A DNA stretch of 56,001 nt, from assembly GCA_964539135.1 (NCBI GenBank), contig CAZIFG010000011.1, positions 1 to 56,001 on the forward strand, read 5' to 3'. The DNA is from CAZIFG01 sp964539135. GTDB lineage: Bacteria; Margulisbacteria; Marinamargulisbacteria; GCA-2716485; CAZIFG01. This document shows, piece by piece, positions 25,116-34,798 of this stretch. Below the pieces are notes generated by a model. It ran no database searches and was not told where the DNA came from. It saw only the letters and a program-made list of their open reading frames with translations. The position numbers and the translations under genes are program-made. Numbering within the stretch: the first letter of the stretch is position 1; every line of letters starts with the position of its first letter.

Positions 25116-26015
25116 ATGTTTTCTTGTTTAGAATTTGAACTGGAAGAGGTTTGTCGTGTTTTGAGTGCCGTGCCCTCATGGGGGCAGGAGAAAGCCCTTT
25201 GGGATGCGGTCTCTTCTCTTTATCATCGTTTTGGTACGGATAAAAATCAACAGTTAATGGCGCTTTATTCCCAACTCCCGGATGTGGATTTTCATGCTTT
25301 TGGACCTTGGCGCAAGGGGCCTTTTTATTTGAATGACACGTTTATCGATTCAGAATGGCGATCGGATCTAAAATGGGCACGTATTTTACCTCATTTACCA
25401 GATCTGTCTGGAGCTAAAATTTTAGATTTAGGCTGTGGAAATGGGTATTATTTATTGGAACTTTCAAAGCTTAATCCTGCTTTTTGTTTGGGATTAGATC
25501 CTACTACCTTATTTTTTATGCAGTTTCAATTGGTTCAGTGGTTTTATCAGTGTAAGCGTTGCCATGTTTTGCCTCTAGGCTGGGAACATCTTTCTTTATT
25601 ACCCTCTTGTTTTGATTATGTGTTTTGTATGGGCGTTTTGTATCATCATGCATCGCCTGAACAGCTTCTGACTCAACTTCGCGCTGTTTCTTCTGAGACA
25701 GGGACCTTGATTTTGGAGACCTTGGTTTTATCGGATGAAGATGAGCAGATTCTTATTCCTAAACGAGGGCGCTATGCTTCGATGCGAGGGATTTCGATGA
25801 TTCCGAGTGTGACACTCTTAAAACGATGGCTTGATGAGTCTGGATTTAAGGAGGTTCGGCTTTTGGATTTAACGTGGACGACATCGGAAGAGCAAAGGGC
25901 TACAGCCTGGTCTAATTCTTGGTCTTTTATTAATACTTTAAATCCAGAGAATTCTAAAGAAACTCTGGAAGGGTATCAGGCGCCACTTCGTGCGATTATA
26001 ATGGCAAAACGATAA
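25116..26015 (+). CDS. cmoB: tRNA U34 carboxymethyltransferase
   Basis: It transfers a carboxymethyl group from carboxy-SAM to 5-hydroxyuridine at tRNA position 34 (cmo5U). RKGPFYLNDTFIDSEWRSDLKW and LDLGCGNGYYLLEL are family hallmarks, with GLDPT and GVLYHHASPEQLL following. An upstream in-frame start would overlap pth, so ATG 25116 is chosen (299 residues, near the usual 320). The partner cmoA, which makes carboxy-SAM, is not in the window. The tRNA-Thr(UGU) gene just downstream encodes a plausible cmo5U target. Confidence 0.93.
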   Translation: MFSCLEFELEEVCRVLSAVPSWGQEKALWDAVSSLYHRFGTDKNQQLMALYSQLPDVDFHAFGPWRKGPFYLNDTFIDSEWRSDLKWARILPHLPDLSGAKILDLGCGNGYYLLELSKLNPAFCLGLDPTTLFFMQFQLVQWFYQCKRCHVLPLGWEHLSLLPSCFDYVFCMGVLYHHASPEQLLTQLRAVSSETGTLILETLVLSDEDEQILIPKRGRYASMRGISMIPSVTLLKRWLDESGFKEVRLLDLTWTTSEEQRATAWSNSWSFINTLNPENSKETLEGYQAPLRAIIMAKR

Positions 26016-26106
26016 GTCTTTATCAATGTCTTTCTCTTATATATATAGAAATAATGCCTAGACAAGGGATCTAAAATTGATTACACTTTCACTGTGATTT
26101 TGGCGT

Positions 26107-26182
<76 letters not shown>

Positions 26183-26205
26183 TATCTTAGAGATGCTCGT
26201 TTGTT

Positions 26206-26281
<76 letters not shown>

Positions 26282-26325
26282 CTTTTTAAACATGAGACAA
26301 TAGTATTGAGGATTTTTTGTATAAA

Positions 26326-28341
26326 ATGATGGTCATGCGTATTTCTCTTTCCCCCTTTCGTATTATCCATTTTCTTTTTTTATTTTTGGGTTTAATTTCC
26401 ACGTCACTTTTTTCAGCGCCCCATTCTACAGGTCTGGATGCTTTTTTCTTAGAGGCTCCTGGTGTTTTTGATGATATTCCTAAGAGTTATCAGTCTGAAA
26501 TGAAGTGGTTTTTACCGGATTCTAAGTTGATTACGACAAAGCCTGTTATTGCCATTAAAGGGCAGAATCAGTATCAATCGGGCACCTTTATTAATGATAC
26601 GCGTCTTCGTTTGCAAGGAGATGGTCAGTTTTATCATGAGTTTAAATTTTCAAAACCCGGTAAACAATATCTTTATGTAAGCTTTACAACGCCTGCTAAT
26701 AAGGTTCTTGTTGTTCGTCGTAAGGTCCTGTACTTGGCCTTGCCTTCGGATATTGATCTTTATGAGCGTAATCGACAGGCGTATATTTCGTTTATGAATA
26801 CGGATTTGGTGTATAATCCTCGATTTAAACGCAAATTATCAGATCCTGTTACTCGTGCAGATTTGGCTTATTTTTTATCTGCCCTTTTATCAGATTCCCG
26901 AGAGCGTTCTACGCTTTTGATTTCAGATGTCCCGTCTTCCCATTTTGCGAAGTCTGCGATTGCGTGGAGTGTTTCTTCTAATATTTTGTCTTTATTTCCG
27001 GATCGTACCTTTCATCCTGATGTCGCGGTTTCTAAGTTGGATGTGATTGTAGCTTTGGCAACGGCGATGAAGTTGCCGATTCAAGAGGTTCCGGATTCTT
27101 TTCCCTATTCTGATTTTTCGTCTCAAGATCCTGCTGCTAAGTATGTGTATGCGGCTTTAAAATCCAAATTTATTCCAGCTTCTGGACGATTGGATGGGGA
27201 TCAAGTTCTGACCTTTGCGACTTTTATTGATTTTGTGGCTTCTTTAAGTGTGGTTAAATCAGAGCTTGTGGCCTTGGAAGATTTTTCAATTGGATTTTCT
27301 GAAGACCCTACGGATTTAAAGCGTATTTTTTCCCCTGTTGTGACAGAATTGAAGAGCAATATTCAAAAAATGGGTGCTATGAGTAAGATTGTGTTTGATT
27401 CGCCTCAGCCTTTTTCTATTGTTTTGAATGGATCTGTTTTATTTTCAGGACGTGTGGTGCCTTTTCAGCATTTTTTAATTGAGAAACAGTCCGTTACTCC
27501 CAATTTGAGTGGTGAATTTTCACAGCAGATTAAGGTTTCGCCCGGCAGACATGATTTCAATATTGATGTTTTTTCTTCTCGGTTTCAGTTTGTTGTTTAT
27601 GCCTTACAAGGATATCCCGATCTTGCAGGGCATTGGTTTTCTGAAACAGCGGCTAAGCTTCGATATATTGGGTTTTTACCTCCCAATGCCTTGTTTTCTC
27701 CTGGAGATCCTATGTCTAGAGCGTCTGTTGCTACCTATTTGGCAAAGGTCTATTCGGATTCGGGGCCTGAGTTGAATTCTCATTTGTTGATATCTGATGT
27801 GCCCAAAGATACCTTAAATCGGGATTCTATTCAAAAAATGGTGGATTTAGGTGTGTTCACACTGAGTTCTGATCACCAGTTTTTTCCCAAGCAGTATATG
27901 ACACGATCTGAAGCCCTTATTGCCATTGTGCGTGCCGTTCAACGGTTTGAACCTTTGATGTCTAAAACCATGAATCGGGCTCAATTTCCCTTTTGGGATG
28001 TTCCTAAAGATCATCCTTTGAGAGAGCCTTTGCTTAAGGCCTTGTCTTGGGGCATTGTGATTCCGTCTCATGAGTTTAATCCAGGCCGAACCATTAATCG
28101 GGCAGAGTTTTTTTCCATGCTTTCCAAGTTGACGCCTTTGTCTAAAAAATTACAATTTGATCGTGTTTCGAATGACAATGTTAAACCTTTAGATTTGGAT
28201 GCGCCTATAGAAGGTTCTGACTTTGATGATTCTAAAAACTCAGATCAAATTTTTCATTCAGAGCCTGCCAGTGACTTTGATGGGATTGATGACCTGATCA
28301 ATTTAGATTATGATCTGAAGCCTAAAGGAAAAGTGAAATGA
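26326..28341 (+). CDS. SLH-domain cell-envelope protein
   Basis: A signal peptide (residues about 1-30: basic start, FLFLFLGL core, cleavage near FSAPHS) leads to an extracellular protein of about 670 residues. SLH-like repeats with TRADLAYFL, FPDRTFHPD and TRSEALIAI signatures occur at about 160-310 and again at about 440-615. A small beta-domain (IVLNGSVLFSGR) lies between them, and the C terminus is acidic. SLH domains bind secondary cell-wall polymers or, in cyanobacteria and Thermus-type diderms, peptidoglycan. The exact start is uncertain: ATGs at 26326, 26329 and 26335 and a TTG at 26317 all suit the leader. Its TGA overlaps the argS ATG. Confidence 0.85.
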   Translation: MMVMRISLSPFRIIHFLFLFLGLISTSLFSAPHSTGLDAFFLEAPGVFDDIPKSYQSEMKWFLPDSKLITTKPVIAIKGQNQYQSGTFINDTRLRLQGDGQFYHEFKFSKPGKQYLYVSFTTPANKVLVVRRKVLYLALPSDIDLYERNRQAYISFMNTDLVYNPRFKRKLSDPVTRADLAYFLSALLSDSRERSTLLISDVPSSHFAKSAIAWSVSSNILSLFPDRTFHPDVAVSKLDVIVALATAMKLPIQEVPDSFPYSDFSSQDPAAKYVYAALKSKFIPASGRLDGDQVLTFATFIDFVASLSVVKSELVALEDFSIGFSEDPTDLKRIFSPVVTELKSNIQKMGAMSKIVFDSPQPFSIVLNGSVLFSGRVVPFQHFLIEKQSVTPNLSGEFSQQIKVSPGRHDFNIDVFSSRFQFVVYALQGYPDLAGHWFSETAAKLRYIGFLPPNALFSPGDPMSRASVATYLAKVYSDSGPELNSHLLISDVPKDTLNRDSIQKMVDLGVFTLSSDHQFFPKQYMTRSEALIAIVRAVQRFEPLMSKTMNRAQFPFWDVPKDHPLREPLLKALSWGIVIPSHEFNPGRTINRAEFFSMLSKLTPLSKKLQFDRVSNDNVKPLDLDAPIEGSDFDDSKNSDQIFHSEPASDFDGIDDLINLDYDLKPKGKVK

Positions 28342-29894
28342 TCAAACAGGATTTGGGCCATTGTATTTATGAAGCACTTAAAGGATCTGACTTTGCATGT
28401 CAGACTCCAGTACTCCTTGAAACGCCTAAATCGGAAGAGCATGGCGATTATGCGCTTACCATTGCCTTTTCTTTTTCTAAAACCTTGAAGCAAAATCCCG
28501 CTGTGATTGCTGCTCAAATTTCAGACTGTCTTTCTCAGTCTGCTTCTTTAGAAGGGCTTTCTTTTGTGCCTTTAGGTGGATTTATTAACATCCGTTTGTC
28601 AGATGCTTGGATTTTTTCTCGCATGCGTGTGCTCTTTGACTCCACGCCCGTTTTTCCTTCTATTCAAAAACGACTTATTTTGGAATATGTTTCTGCTAAC
28701 CCAACAGGGCCTTTGCATATTGGACATGGGCGTTGGGCGGTTTTAGGGAGTGCCATTGCACGACTCTTAACGTTTGTTGGGGTTCCCTTGCATACAGAGT
28801 TTTATATTAATGATGCGGGGAATCAGGTGGCTCACTTTTATGCCAGTGTTGAAGCGGCGCGAAAGGGATTGCCTACACCTGAAAATGGCTATCATGGGGA
28901 ATATATTCAAACTTTAGCGGGCTTGGAAGGGGATCCTTTGCAGTTGATGCTTCAAAGTCAGAAGGGGGTTTTAGATCGTTTGGGGGTTTCTTTTGATGCC
29001 TGGTTTTCAGAGTCTTCTTTGCATGCATCAGGCGCTGTTCAACTTGGATTGGATGCCTTATCTGCTACTGGGTATACCTATACTTTGGATGGCGCGCTTT
29101 GGTTTAAATCGTCTGAATTTGGGGATGAAAAAGATCGCGTTCTCATTAAAGCTGATGGGTCTTATACCTATTTTGCTGTGGATGTGGCGTATCATTATTC
29201 AAAAATTCAACGGGGTTTTGAGACTTTGGTTAATATTTGGGGGGCGGATCATCATGGCTATGTGATGCGTGTGAAGGCGGCCGTAGAAGCTTTAGCGGGG
29301 GATCGCTTTGATGTTCAAAACCAGTTTAAGATTATCATTGGTCAATTGGTGAATTTGCTTCGAAATGGAGAACCTGTGCGCATGTCCAAGCGTACGGGAG
29401 ACATGATCTCCGTTGAAGAGGTTATGGACGAAATTGGTGTGGATGCGACGCGATTTTATTTAATGGAAAATAAAGCAGAGACGCATATTGAATTTGATTT
29501 GGAGGTGGCTAAAAAAACCTCTTCCGAAAATCCTGTGTTTTATTGTCAGTATGCTCATGCGCGTTTGTGTCGTGTTTTTTCTAAACTGGAGATTCCGTTT
29601 GATGGACAGCCGCCTGTTTCGCCTCTGTTTCATCTTAAAGAGAGAGAGCTTCTTTGCACTATTTTACAGTTTCAGGATGAGGTGTGGGATGCGGCTTTGA
29701 ATTATGCGCCTCATCGTATGGTGACCTATTTGAAAATTTTAGCCAAGAAAACACATCATTTTTATGAAGCCTGTCCGATTTTAACTGCTGAAGGGGAGAC
29801 TCAGCGTCAACGCTTATGGGTGGCGCTTCAGGCTCAAACGGCTCTTTCACGTGTTTTAGGACTTTTAGGACTTTCTGCCCCTGAGCAGATGTAG
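28338..29894 (+). CDS. argS: Arginyl-tRNA synthetase
   Basis: Class I synthetase of 518 residues, a little shorter than the E. coli enzyme. The HIGH motif is in SANPTGPLHIGHGRW (about residue 118), a KMSKS-like MSKRTG is near 352, and DALR-domain residues end the protein. The start ATG overlaps the SLH stop by 4 nt, so translation is coupled to an envelope protein gene, an unusual pairing. tilS follows after 5 nt. Confidence 0.96.
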   Translation: MIKQDLGHCIYEALKGSDFACQTPVLLETPKSEEHGDYALTIAFSFSKTLKQNPAVIAAQISDCLSQSASLEGLSFVPLGGFINIRLSDAWIFSRMRVLFDSTPVFPSIQKRLILEYVSANPTGPLHIGHGRWAVLGSAIARLLTFVGVPLHTEFYINDAGNQVAHFYASVEAARKGLPTPENGYHGEYIQTLAGLEGDPLQLMLQSQKGVLDRLGVSFDAWFSESSLHASGAVQLGLDALSATGYTYTLDGALWFKSSEFGDEKDRVLIKADGSYTYFAVDVAYHYSKIQRGFETLVNIWGADHHGYVMRVKAAVEALAGDRFDVQNQFKIIIGQLVNLLRNGEPVRMSKRTGDMISVEEVMDEIGVDATRFYLMENKAETHIEFDLEVAKKTSSENPVFYCQYAHARLCRVFSKLEIPFDGQPPVSPLFHLKERELLCTILQFQDEVWDAALNYAPHRMVTYLKILAKKTHHFYEACPILTAEGETQRQRLWVALQAQTALSRVLGLLGLSAPEQM

Positions 29895-29899
29895 CGTTT

Positions 29900-31258
29900 A
29901 TGTTGGATGCGTCTTGCCTTTCGGGATCTGTTCCGGCTGGATTTACGGGCCCTGTCATTGTTTCTTTTTCAGGGGGGCCTGATAGTGTTTGTCTGACTGA
30001 ATTGTTACGTACCCGTTTTGATGCGTCTCGCATTATTTTGGTGTATTTTAATCATCAATTGAGGCTGACGTCTACGACTGAGGAGCTTCCTTTTGTTCAA
30101 TCCTATGCTTTGCGTCATGGTCATCCGTTGATTATCAGACGCTTACCCGTTCGTCATTATGCAGGACGAGAAAAAATGTCTATTGAACATGCGGCACGAC
30201 ACCTTCGACGTCGTTTTTTAGCTCATTTTTCCAGATTAAGAGGGGCTTCTTTTGTTTTCTTGGGCCATCATTTGGATGATTTTTGTGAAACGATGGTGTT
30301 TCAATTGGCTAGGGGTGTTCAATTGGGTCCTTTGGGTATTGTGCCAGAAACGATGTTGGTTCCGGGTGTTTTTTTGCTCCGGCCGCTTCTTTCGTTTTCC
30401 AAACAGGATATTCTGACGTATTTGTCTCAGCGCCATGTGGCTTTCGTTCTGGATGAAAGCAATGCGGATATTGGCTATGATCGCAATAAAATACGGCATG
30501 GTGTGATGCCAGTGTTGGAAACCCTTAATACCCAATTTAAATCTCATTTTTTATCTTTTGCCCGGCATCATTTGGCTCAAACCCGGTATTTAATGACACC
30601 TTTAAAACCATTGATTCATTTTCAATCGATGCCAAATGGGGTTGTGGTGTTTGTGTCTCGTTCTTCTTTTTTAAGTTTGGATTCTTTTTTAAAACCCTAT
30701 TTGTTGCATGAGATGATGTCCTCTTTTTTGGCGCAGAATGGTCATCTTAAGGATTCTTTTTTTGATTTATCTGCGGCTAAAATGATGGATTTACTCCGGA
30801 TTTCGACTCAAAAAAAGACCGGAACTTCTTTATCGGTGTCTGAAAAGGTGGTTTTTTATGTGGATTATGATAGGCTTATGCTGTCTTTTCGATTTGAACG
30901 ACCTCAAGATTGGGAATACCCCTTGATAGAAGGGGAGACTCTTTATGTGCCTGAGCTTAAACGTAGGATTCAACTCGATGGCTTAAATGTCGAGGATTTT
31001 ACTTCTTTTAGGATTCGGAATCCACGGCAAGGAGATGTCTTTTGTCCAGAAGGATCTACCCATTCTCGATCTTTGAATCGTTATTTTATTGAACAAAAAA
31101 TTTCAAAATTAGAACGCCCTTATTGGGGGCTTTTGGTTTCTGGTACGGAAATTTGGCATCTTTTTTCAGCCGATCTTAAAAGCTCTAGCACGCATCTCTT
31201 AAAAGGGGGTATTCGTCTTCTTGAAATACCTGAGTCTATTACCACCAATTTGAGGTAG
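29900..31258 (+). CDS. tilS: tRNA(Ile)-lysidine synthase
   Basis: It modifies C34 of the minor tRNA-Ile to lysidine so that it reads AUA. The PP-loop SFSGGPDSVCLTEL is near residue 23, and LGHHLDDFCETMVFQLARG and DESNADIGYDRNKIRH follow. The C-terminal domain ends near 452 residues. It follows argS by 5 nt with no ribosome site of its own, so coupling is likely. Its 3' end overlaps a converging gene by 20 bases. Confidence 0.94.
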   Translation: MLDASCLSGSVPAGFTGPVIVSFSGGPDSVCLTELLRTRFDASRIILVYFNHQLRLTSTTEELPFVQSYALRHGHPLIIRRLPVRHYAGREKMSIEHAARHLRRRFLAHFSRLRGASFVFLGHHLDDFCETMVFQLARGVQLGPLGIVPETMLVPGVFLLRPLLSFSKQDILTYLSQRHVAFVLDESNADIGYDRNKIRHGVMPVLETLNTQFKSHFLSFARHHLAQTRYLMTPLKPLIHFQSMPNGVVVFVSRSSFLSLDSFLKPYLLHEMMSSFLAQNGHLKDSFFDLSAAKMMDLLRISTQKKTGTSLSVSEKVVFYVDYDRLMLSFRFERPQDWEYPLIEGETLYVPELKRRIQLDGLNVEDFTSFRIRNPRQGDVFCPEGSTHSRSLNRYFIEQKISKLERPYWGLLVSGTEIWHLFSADLKSSSTHLLKGGIRLLEIPESITTNLR

Positions 31259-31961
31259 AGTCTGACGCTGGTTTTTGCTTTTTTTGAATTTTAACGATGT
31301 CTTCGTTAAAAAATTTAATATTATCAATTTTGAGATCGGGTTTGGTGTTTTTGCTGCCGGCCATAATAATGAGTTGCATTTGAATTAATCCCCCGGACGT
31401 TGTTTCTTGGTAGGCATTCCATAGGTCATCTCCAATTTTGGGATTCGCATCTTTAAAATGTTCTAAGGGGATCATGACGACTCGCCAGCCTACCCAGTTT
31501 ACCTTTAAGTTGTAGCGAAAGACATCATCAAATTTGGTTTGGGAGTCGTAATTGGGATGTTTTTCAATGATCCAGTTTGAGTTATCATCGTCGTAAAGTT
31601 CGATAATAATACTGCCAGAGTTTGGACCTTGTCCGTAAATGACCAATTTCATGGCATTGTACAATTTGGCATCAATGCCTAAATAGGTGCCAATCCCGCC
31701 GATATACCATTCTTTAGGGTCGCCTTCCAGACGCAAGCTATAGTCTTCTAACCCTTTTAAGAGCCTATTATCATTTTTAAATGCGCTGGATTTCAGGGTT
31801 CCAAAGGACCACCATTCTGGATTTTGCCTACTTTCACCATCTTCAAAGTCATCCACTACAAATACATTATTATTTTTTTGTGGTATTTTTGTTGCCCCCA
31901 AAAGGAATGTGGGCAATAGCAACAGAGTCAGTATGAATAAAAGTTTATGTTTTAATGTCAT
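31239..31961 (-). CDS. Secreted beta-sandwich protein (carbohydrate-binding-module-like)
   Basis: A signal peptide (MTLKHKLLFILTLLLLPTFLLG) precedes a domain beginning VVDDFEDGESRQNPEWW. This opening, with GSIIIELYDDDNSNW and WVGWRVVMIPLEHF, resembles the jelly-roll 'DFED' domains (CIA30/CBM-like) found in envelope proteins. The C terminus is KIDNIKFFNE plus a basic/Ser tail. It is 240 residues. No catalytic residues are evident. It converges with tilS. A sugar- or wall-binding role is inferred from fold resemblance only. Confidence 0.7.
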   Translation of the reverse strand: MTLKHKLLFILTLLLLPTFLLGATKIPQKNNNVFVVDDFEDGESRQNPEWWSFGTLKSSAFKNDNRLLKGLEDYSLRLEGDPKEWYIGGIGTYLGIDAKLYNAMKLVIYGQGPNSGSIIIELYDDDNSNWIIEKHPNYDSQTKFDDVFRYNLKVNWVGWRVVMIPLEHFKDANPKIGDDLWNAYQETTSGGLIQMQLIIMAGSKNTKPDLKIDNIKFFNEDIVKIQKKQKPASDSTSNWW

Positions 31962-32015
31962 TGCCTTTGGCTTCCTATGCGCTTTCTCTTCATTCTAAGG
32001 TATTTCATATGAAAA

Positions 32016-33134
32016 TTAAAGTGGCTTAGCCGTCATAATGTACTCGATGATTTCTTTAGACGTATTTTTAAACTGATTTAACTCTCGAAGCTCTTTCTTT
32101 ATATTTTCTTTGTTTTGATCATTTTCTATTATCTTTAATATTTTATCGGACGTTTCTTTTGGATCTAGATTGCCAACGATCTCTGGGACAATTTCCTTTC
32201 CAGAGTTTCGATTGGGGTGGGCATAGAATTGTTTTTTTCCTTGGAGGTGCTTAATGACAAGGCGTTTTAAGGCGGTGCCTAGCCCGGGTATTTTGCCCAA
32301 GAGACCTAATAATCCATCAAAAATAATAAGGTCTGGCCTATTTAAGGGAAGTAGGACGATCATGGGGAGGCTTACATATTGGGCCTCTGCTGTGTTTGTT
32401 CCTGGGATGGTAATGAGCCATTCCGATAAACTCATGATTTCTTTGGAATCTGCTCGGAGTACGGTGATATTTTTTAGATTTTTTTTGAATGTTTTTTTAG
32501 CGAGGCCTTCTGAGATAAAGGGTGAAATTTGAATGATGACGTGTAAATTAGGTTTCTTTTTTTGCATATATTGAATGACTTCTAACATAAAAGGGGCTAA
32601 GGCTTTAAACATTAAGGGGCGTGATCCTGTAAAAAATAAAAGATAAGGAACATCTTTTAAATTGTATTTTTTTAGGAGATCGCTTCTGCCTTGAATGATG
32701 GTTTGGCTGCGTTCTGCCATTAAATCTCCAACCTCGTGTTTGTAGAATGTTTTTTTAAACAAGGGGCCTAAGCTGTGTTGTTTTTCGCTGTATCCATATA
32801 CGGGAAGTTTGAACTTAAGACCTAATAATTGACTGTATAAGGGGCCCCCGCCTGCGTATAAAACGGCGCCTTGTTTATGCTTTTGTTTAAACCATTTTCC
32901 CTTGCTGAGGGTTTTAAGCGTTTTTTTAACATCCCATACCTCTGAGACGCCTGGGATTTGGCGGGCAATTTTCTTTTCAGATCTACTGGCATATTGGCAG
33001 GGGACAAGAAAAATAGTGATATGTGTTTTAGGGTAGAGTTCCTTTGTTCGTTTGACGAGCGGATACACCCAATTGGATAACTCTCCAGGAGAGTTGGTTT
33101 GTATGTAGAGATGAAAGGTGTCCTGGGTATCCAT
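32016..33134 (-). CDS. LpxB-related glycosyltransferase
   Basis: It resembles the 'lipid-A-disaccharide synthase-related' proteins of cyanobacteria and relatives. NSPGELSNWVYPLV replaces the SAGEPSGD start of LpxB, LLFFTGSRPLMF corresponds to the GSR region (about residue 166), and TIPGTNTAEAQYVSLPMIV corresponds to the sugar-nucleotide site (about 262). The C terminus contains a hydrophobic glycine-rich segment. It is 372 residues, close to LpxB. It acts on an envelope glycolipid by family analogy; whether it makes true lipid A cannot be said, since no other lpx gene is visible. A TACAAT box lies 6 nt before the ATG. Confidence 0.75.
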   Translation of the reverse strand: MDTQDTFHLYIQTNSPGELSNWVYPLVKRTKELYPKTHITIFLVPCQYASRSEKKIARQIPGVSEVWDVKKTLKTLSKGKWFKQKHKQGAVLYAGGGPLYSQLLGLKFKLPVYGYSEKQHSLGPLFKKTFYKHEVGDLMAERSQTIIQGRSDLLKKYNLKDVPYLLFFTGSRPLMFKALAPFMLEVIQYMQKKKPNLHVIIQISPFISEGLAKKTFKKNLKNITVLRADSKEIMSLSEWLITIPGTNTAEAQYVSLPMIVLLPLNRPDLIIFDGLLGLLGKIPGLGTALKRLVIKHLQGKKQFYAHPNRNSGKEIVPEIVGNLDPKETSDKILKIIENDQNKENIKKELRELNQFKNTSKEIIEYIMTAKPL

Positions 33135-33140
33135 CTTTTC

Positions 33141-33146
33141 ATTGTA
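33141..33146 (-). promoter_or_regulatory. -10 box of the LpxB-related gene
   Basis: On the minus strand TACAAT, 6 nt before the ATG at 33134. Confidence 0.4.
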
Positions 33147-33240
33147 CCTATTTCTTCTCTATTTAGCTATTTATTTATCCAACTGTGTTTTTATTGAGGC
33201 TGTTTTGGACCTTTTTCTTGCTTATTTGAGTCTAAAGTGG

Positions 33241-33246
33241 TATAGA
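33241..33246 (+). promoter_or_regulatory. -10 box of the 63-aa gene and hydrolase
   Basis: TGGTATAGA (extended -10 form, hexamer TATAGA) with the ATG 9 nt after the box. It supports the short start at 33256. Confidence 0.35.
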
Positions 33247-33255
33247 TATAGGCCT

Positions 33256-33447
33256 ATGAAAAACCCTTTAGATGAAATGGGTATTAAGCGAGAGCATATT
33301 ATTGCACTTCATGAGGCTTATACTCAAACCAATAAGAAAAAATCCGCGGTTCGAGCCGAGCGCCTTCATGAATTGTTTAAGATTCTTCAAGAGGCGGATT
33401 ATAATCGTGCCAGTTTGTATTGGGATACCGATGAGGGCGTCGATTAA
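33256..33447 (+). CDS. Small hypothetical protein, 63 aa
   Basis: A short helical, charged protein (KNPLDEMGIKREHIIALHEAY...) with no recognised family. A longer frame back to 33118 would run into the promoter and start region of the divergent LpxB-related gene, so ATG 33256 is preferred. Its stop TAA overlaps the next ATG (TAATG), which supports it as a real, coupled gene. Confidence 0.6.
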   Translation: MKNPLDEMGIKREHIIALHEAYTQTNKKKSAVRAERLHELFKILQEADYNRASLYWDTDEGVD

Positions 33448-34208
33448 TGCCTGTACCCCTTCATCATGTGGAGTATGGCCAAGGCGAGCCTTTGATTATT
33501 TTGCATGGTCTTTTGGGGTCTGCGGATAATTTTAGATCTATTGCGACACAGTTGGGACAGTTTTATCATGTGTTTTGTTTGGATTTGCGCAATCATGGCC
33601 TGTCAGGGCATGCAGATACGATGACCTATGCCGATATGGCGGATGATGTGATTCAGTTTATTGCAAATCGTCGTTTGTTTGAGCCCATTCTTTTAGGACA
33701 TTCTATGGGGGGGAAAGTGGCCATGACGGTAGCGGGGTCTTATTTGGATCAGTTGTCTCGTTTGATTGTTGTGGATATTGCGCCTAAAGACTATGAAAAT
33801 CGACATTCTTTGATTTTAAATGCCATGAATGGATTGAATTTGGATCGTTATACCCGTCTCAGTGAGGTAGATCATGCCCTTTCTGCCGCTATTCCATCCC
33901 CTCAAATTCGTGGGCTTATCTTGAAAAATTTAATCAAAGAAGGGGATCTTTTTCATTGGAAAGTTAATTTGCCGGTGATTTTAAATCAGTATCCTTTCTT
34001 GCAAGAAGCGCCGCCTTTATTGGAGTCTATAGATTTACCGACTCTTTTTATTCGTGGGGGAGAGTCTGATTATATTTTGGATGATGATTTGGAATTTATA
34101 GATGCGCTTTTTCCAGATTCTGACTTAAGGACGATTCGGGGTGCCGGTCATTGGGTTCATGCAGAGGCTCCGAATGCCTTTGTGGATGCCGTGCTTTCTT
34201 TCCTATGA
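33447..34208 (+). CDS. Alpha/beta hydrolase, YbfF-like
   Basis: 253 residues with the HGLLGSADNF oxyanion-hole region near residue 21, the nucleophile elbow GHSMGG (Ser about 88), an acidic residue in RGGESDYI and the catalytic His in GAGHWVHAEAP (about 230). This places it with esterases of the YbfF/MenH-like group. The substrate is unknown. It overlaps the small gene before it by one base. Confidence 0.9.
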   Translation: MPVPLHHVEYGQGEPLIILHGLLGSADNFRSIATQLGQFYHVFCLDLRNHGLSGHADTMTYADMADDVIQFIANRRLFEPILLGHSMGGKVAMTVAGSYLDQLSRLIVVDIAPKDYENRHSLILNAMNGLNLDRYTRLSEVDHALSAAIPSPQIRGLILKNLIKEGDLFHWKVNLPVILNQYPFLQEAPPLLESIDLPTLFIRGGESDYILDDDLEFIDALFPDSDLRTIRGAGHWVHAEAPNAFVDAVLSFL

Positions 34209-34245
34209 TGCAACTGTTTAAGATTAGCCTGATTTTTTAAAACTG

Positions 34246-34254
34246 TGGTATACT
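34246..34254 (+). promoter_or_regulatory. Extended -10 promoter of ferritin
   Basis: TGGTATACT (TGG plus TATACT). The ATG is 41 nt further on and has an AGGAG, so this gene has a conventional leader. The -35 is weak, as is common with extended -10 sites. No clear Fur box is seen. Confidence 0.5.
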
Positions 34255-34295
34255 CGTTCCTAGATTTAAACTTTACTCTAAAAAAGGAGATAGCA

Positions 34296-34793
34296 ATGTT
34301 GATTCCTCAAATTGAAACCGCATTAAATGAACAAATGAATCGTGAATTTTATTCCGCTTATCTGTATTTGAGTATGTCTGGTTATTTTGAATTTAAAAAT
34401 TTTCCTGGATTTGCGCATTGGATGCGTATTCAAGCCCAAGAAGAAATGACGCATGCTATGAAATATTACACCTATATTGCCAGTCGAGGCGGTAAAGTCG
34501 CATTGGCATCTATTGACACCCCAGATTCTAATTGGAGCTCTCCTTTACAGGTTTTTGAGTCTGCTTTGGCGCATGAGCAGGGGGTGACACGAGATATTAA
34601 TGCTATTGTGGATTTGGCCTTGTCTCAAAAAGACCATGCGACTCATTACTTTTTGCAATGGTTTGTGTCGGAACAAGTTGAAGAAGAATCGACGGGAGAA
34701 GATGTGGTTTCTCGCCTTAAATTGAGTGGAGATAATGGTCCTGCCTTGATGTTTTTGGATCGTGAATTTGGAAATCGTCAAAAAGAGGGGTAG
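34296..34793 (+). CDS. Non-haem ferritin
   Basis: Iron-storage four-helix bundle of 166 residues. Ferroxidase ligands are visible in LNEQMNREFYSAYLYL (Glu about 17) and AQEEMTHAMKYY, with a third-helix Glu in ALAHEQG and Gln in WFVSEQVEEE. The start is set by AGGAG before ATG 34296; an upstream ATG gives 17 extra residues that overlap the promoter. It would detoxify and store iron in the cytoplasm. A lipoprotein gene follows after 5 nt, probably in the same operon. Confidence 0.94.
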   Translation: MLIPQIETALNEQMNREFYSAYLYLSMSGYFEFKNFPGFAHWMRIQAQEEMTHAMKYYTYIASRGGKVALASIDTPDSNWSSPLQVFESALAHEQGVTRDINAIVDLALSQKDHATHYFLQWFVSEQVEEESTGEDVVSRLKLSGDNGPALMFLDREFGNRQKEG

Positions 34794-34798
34794 TTAGC

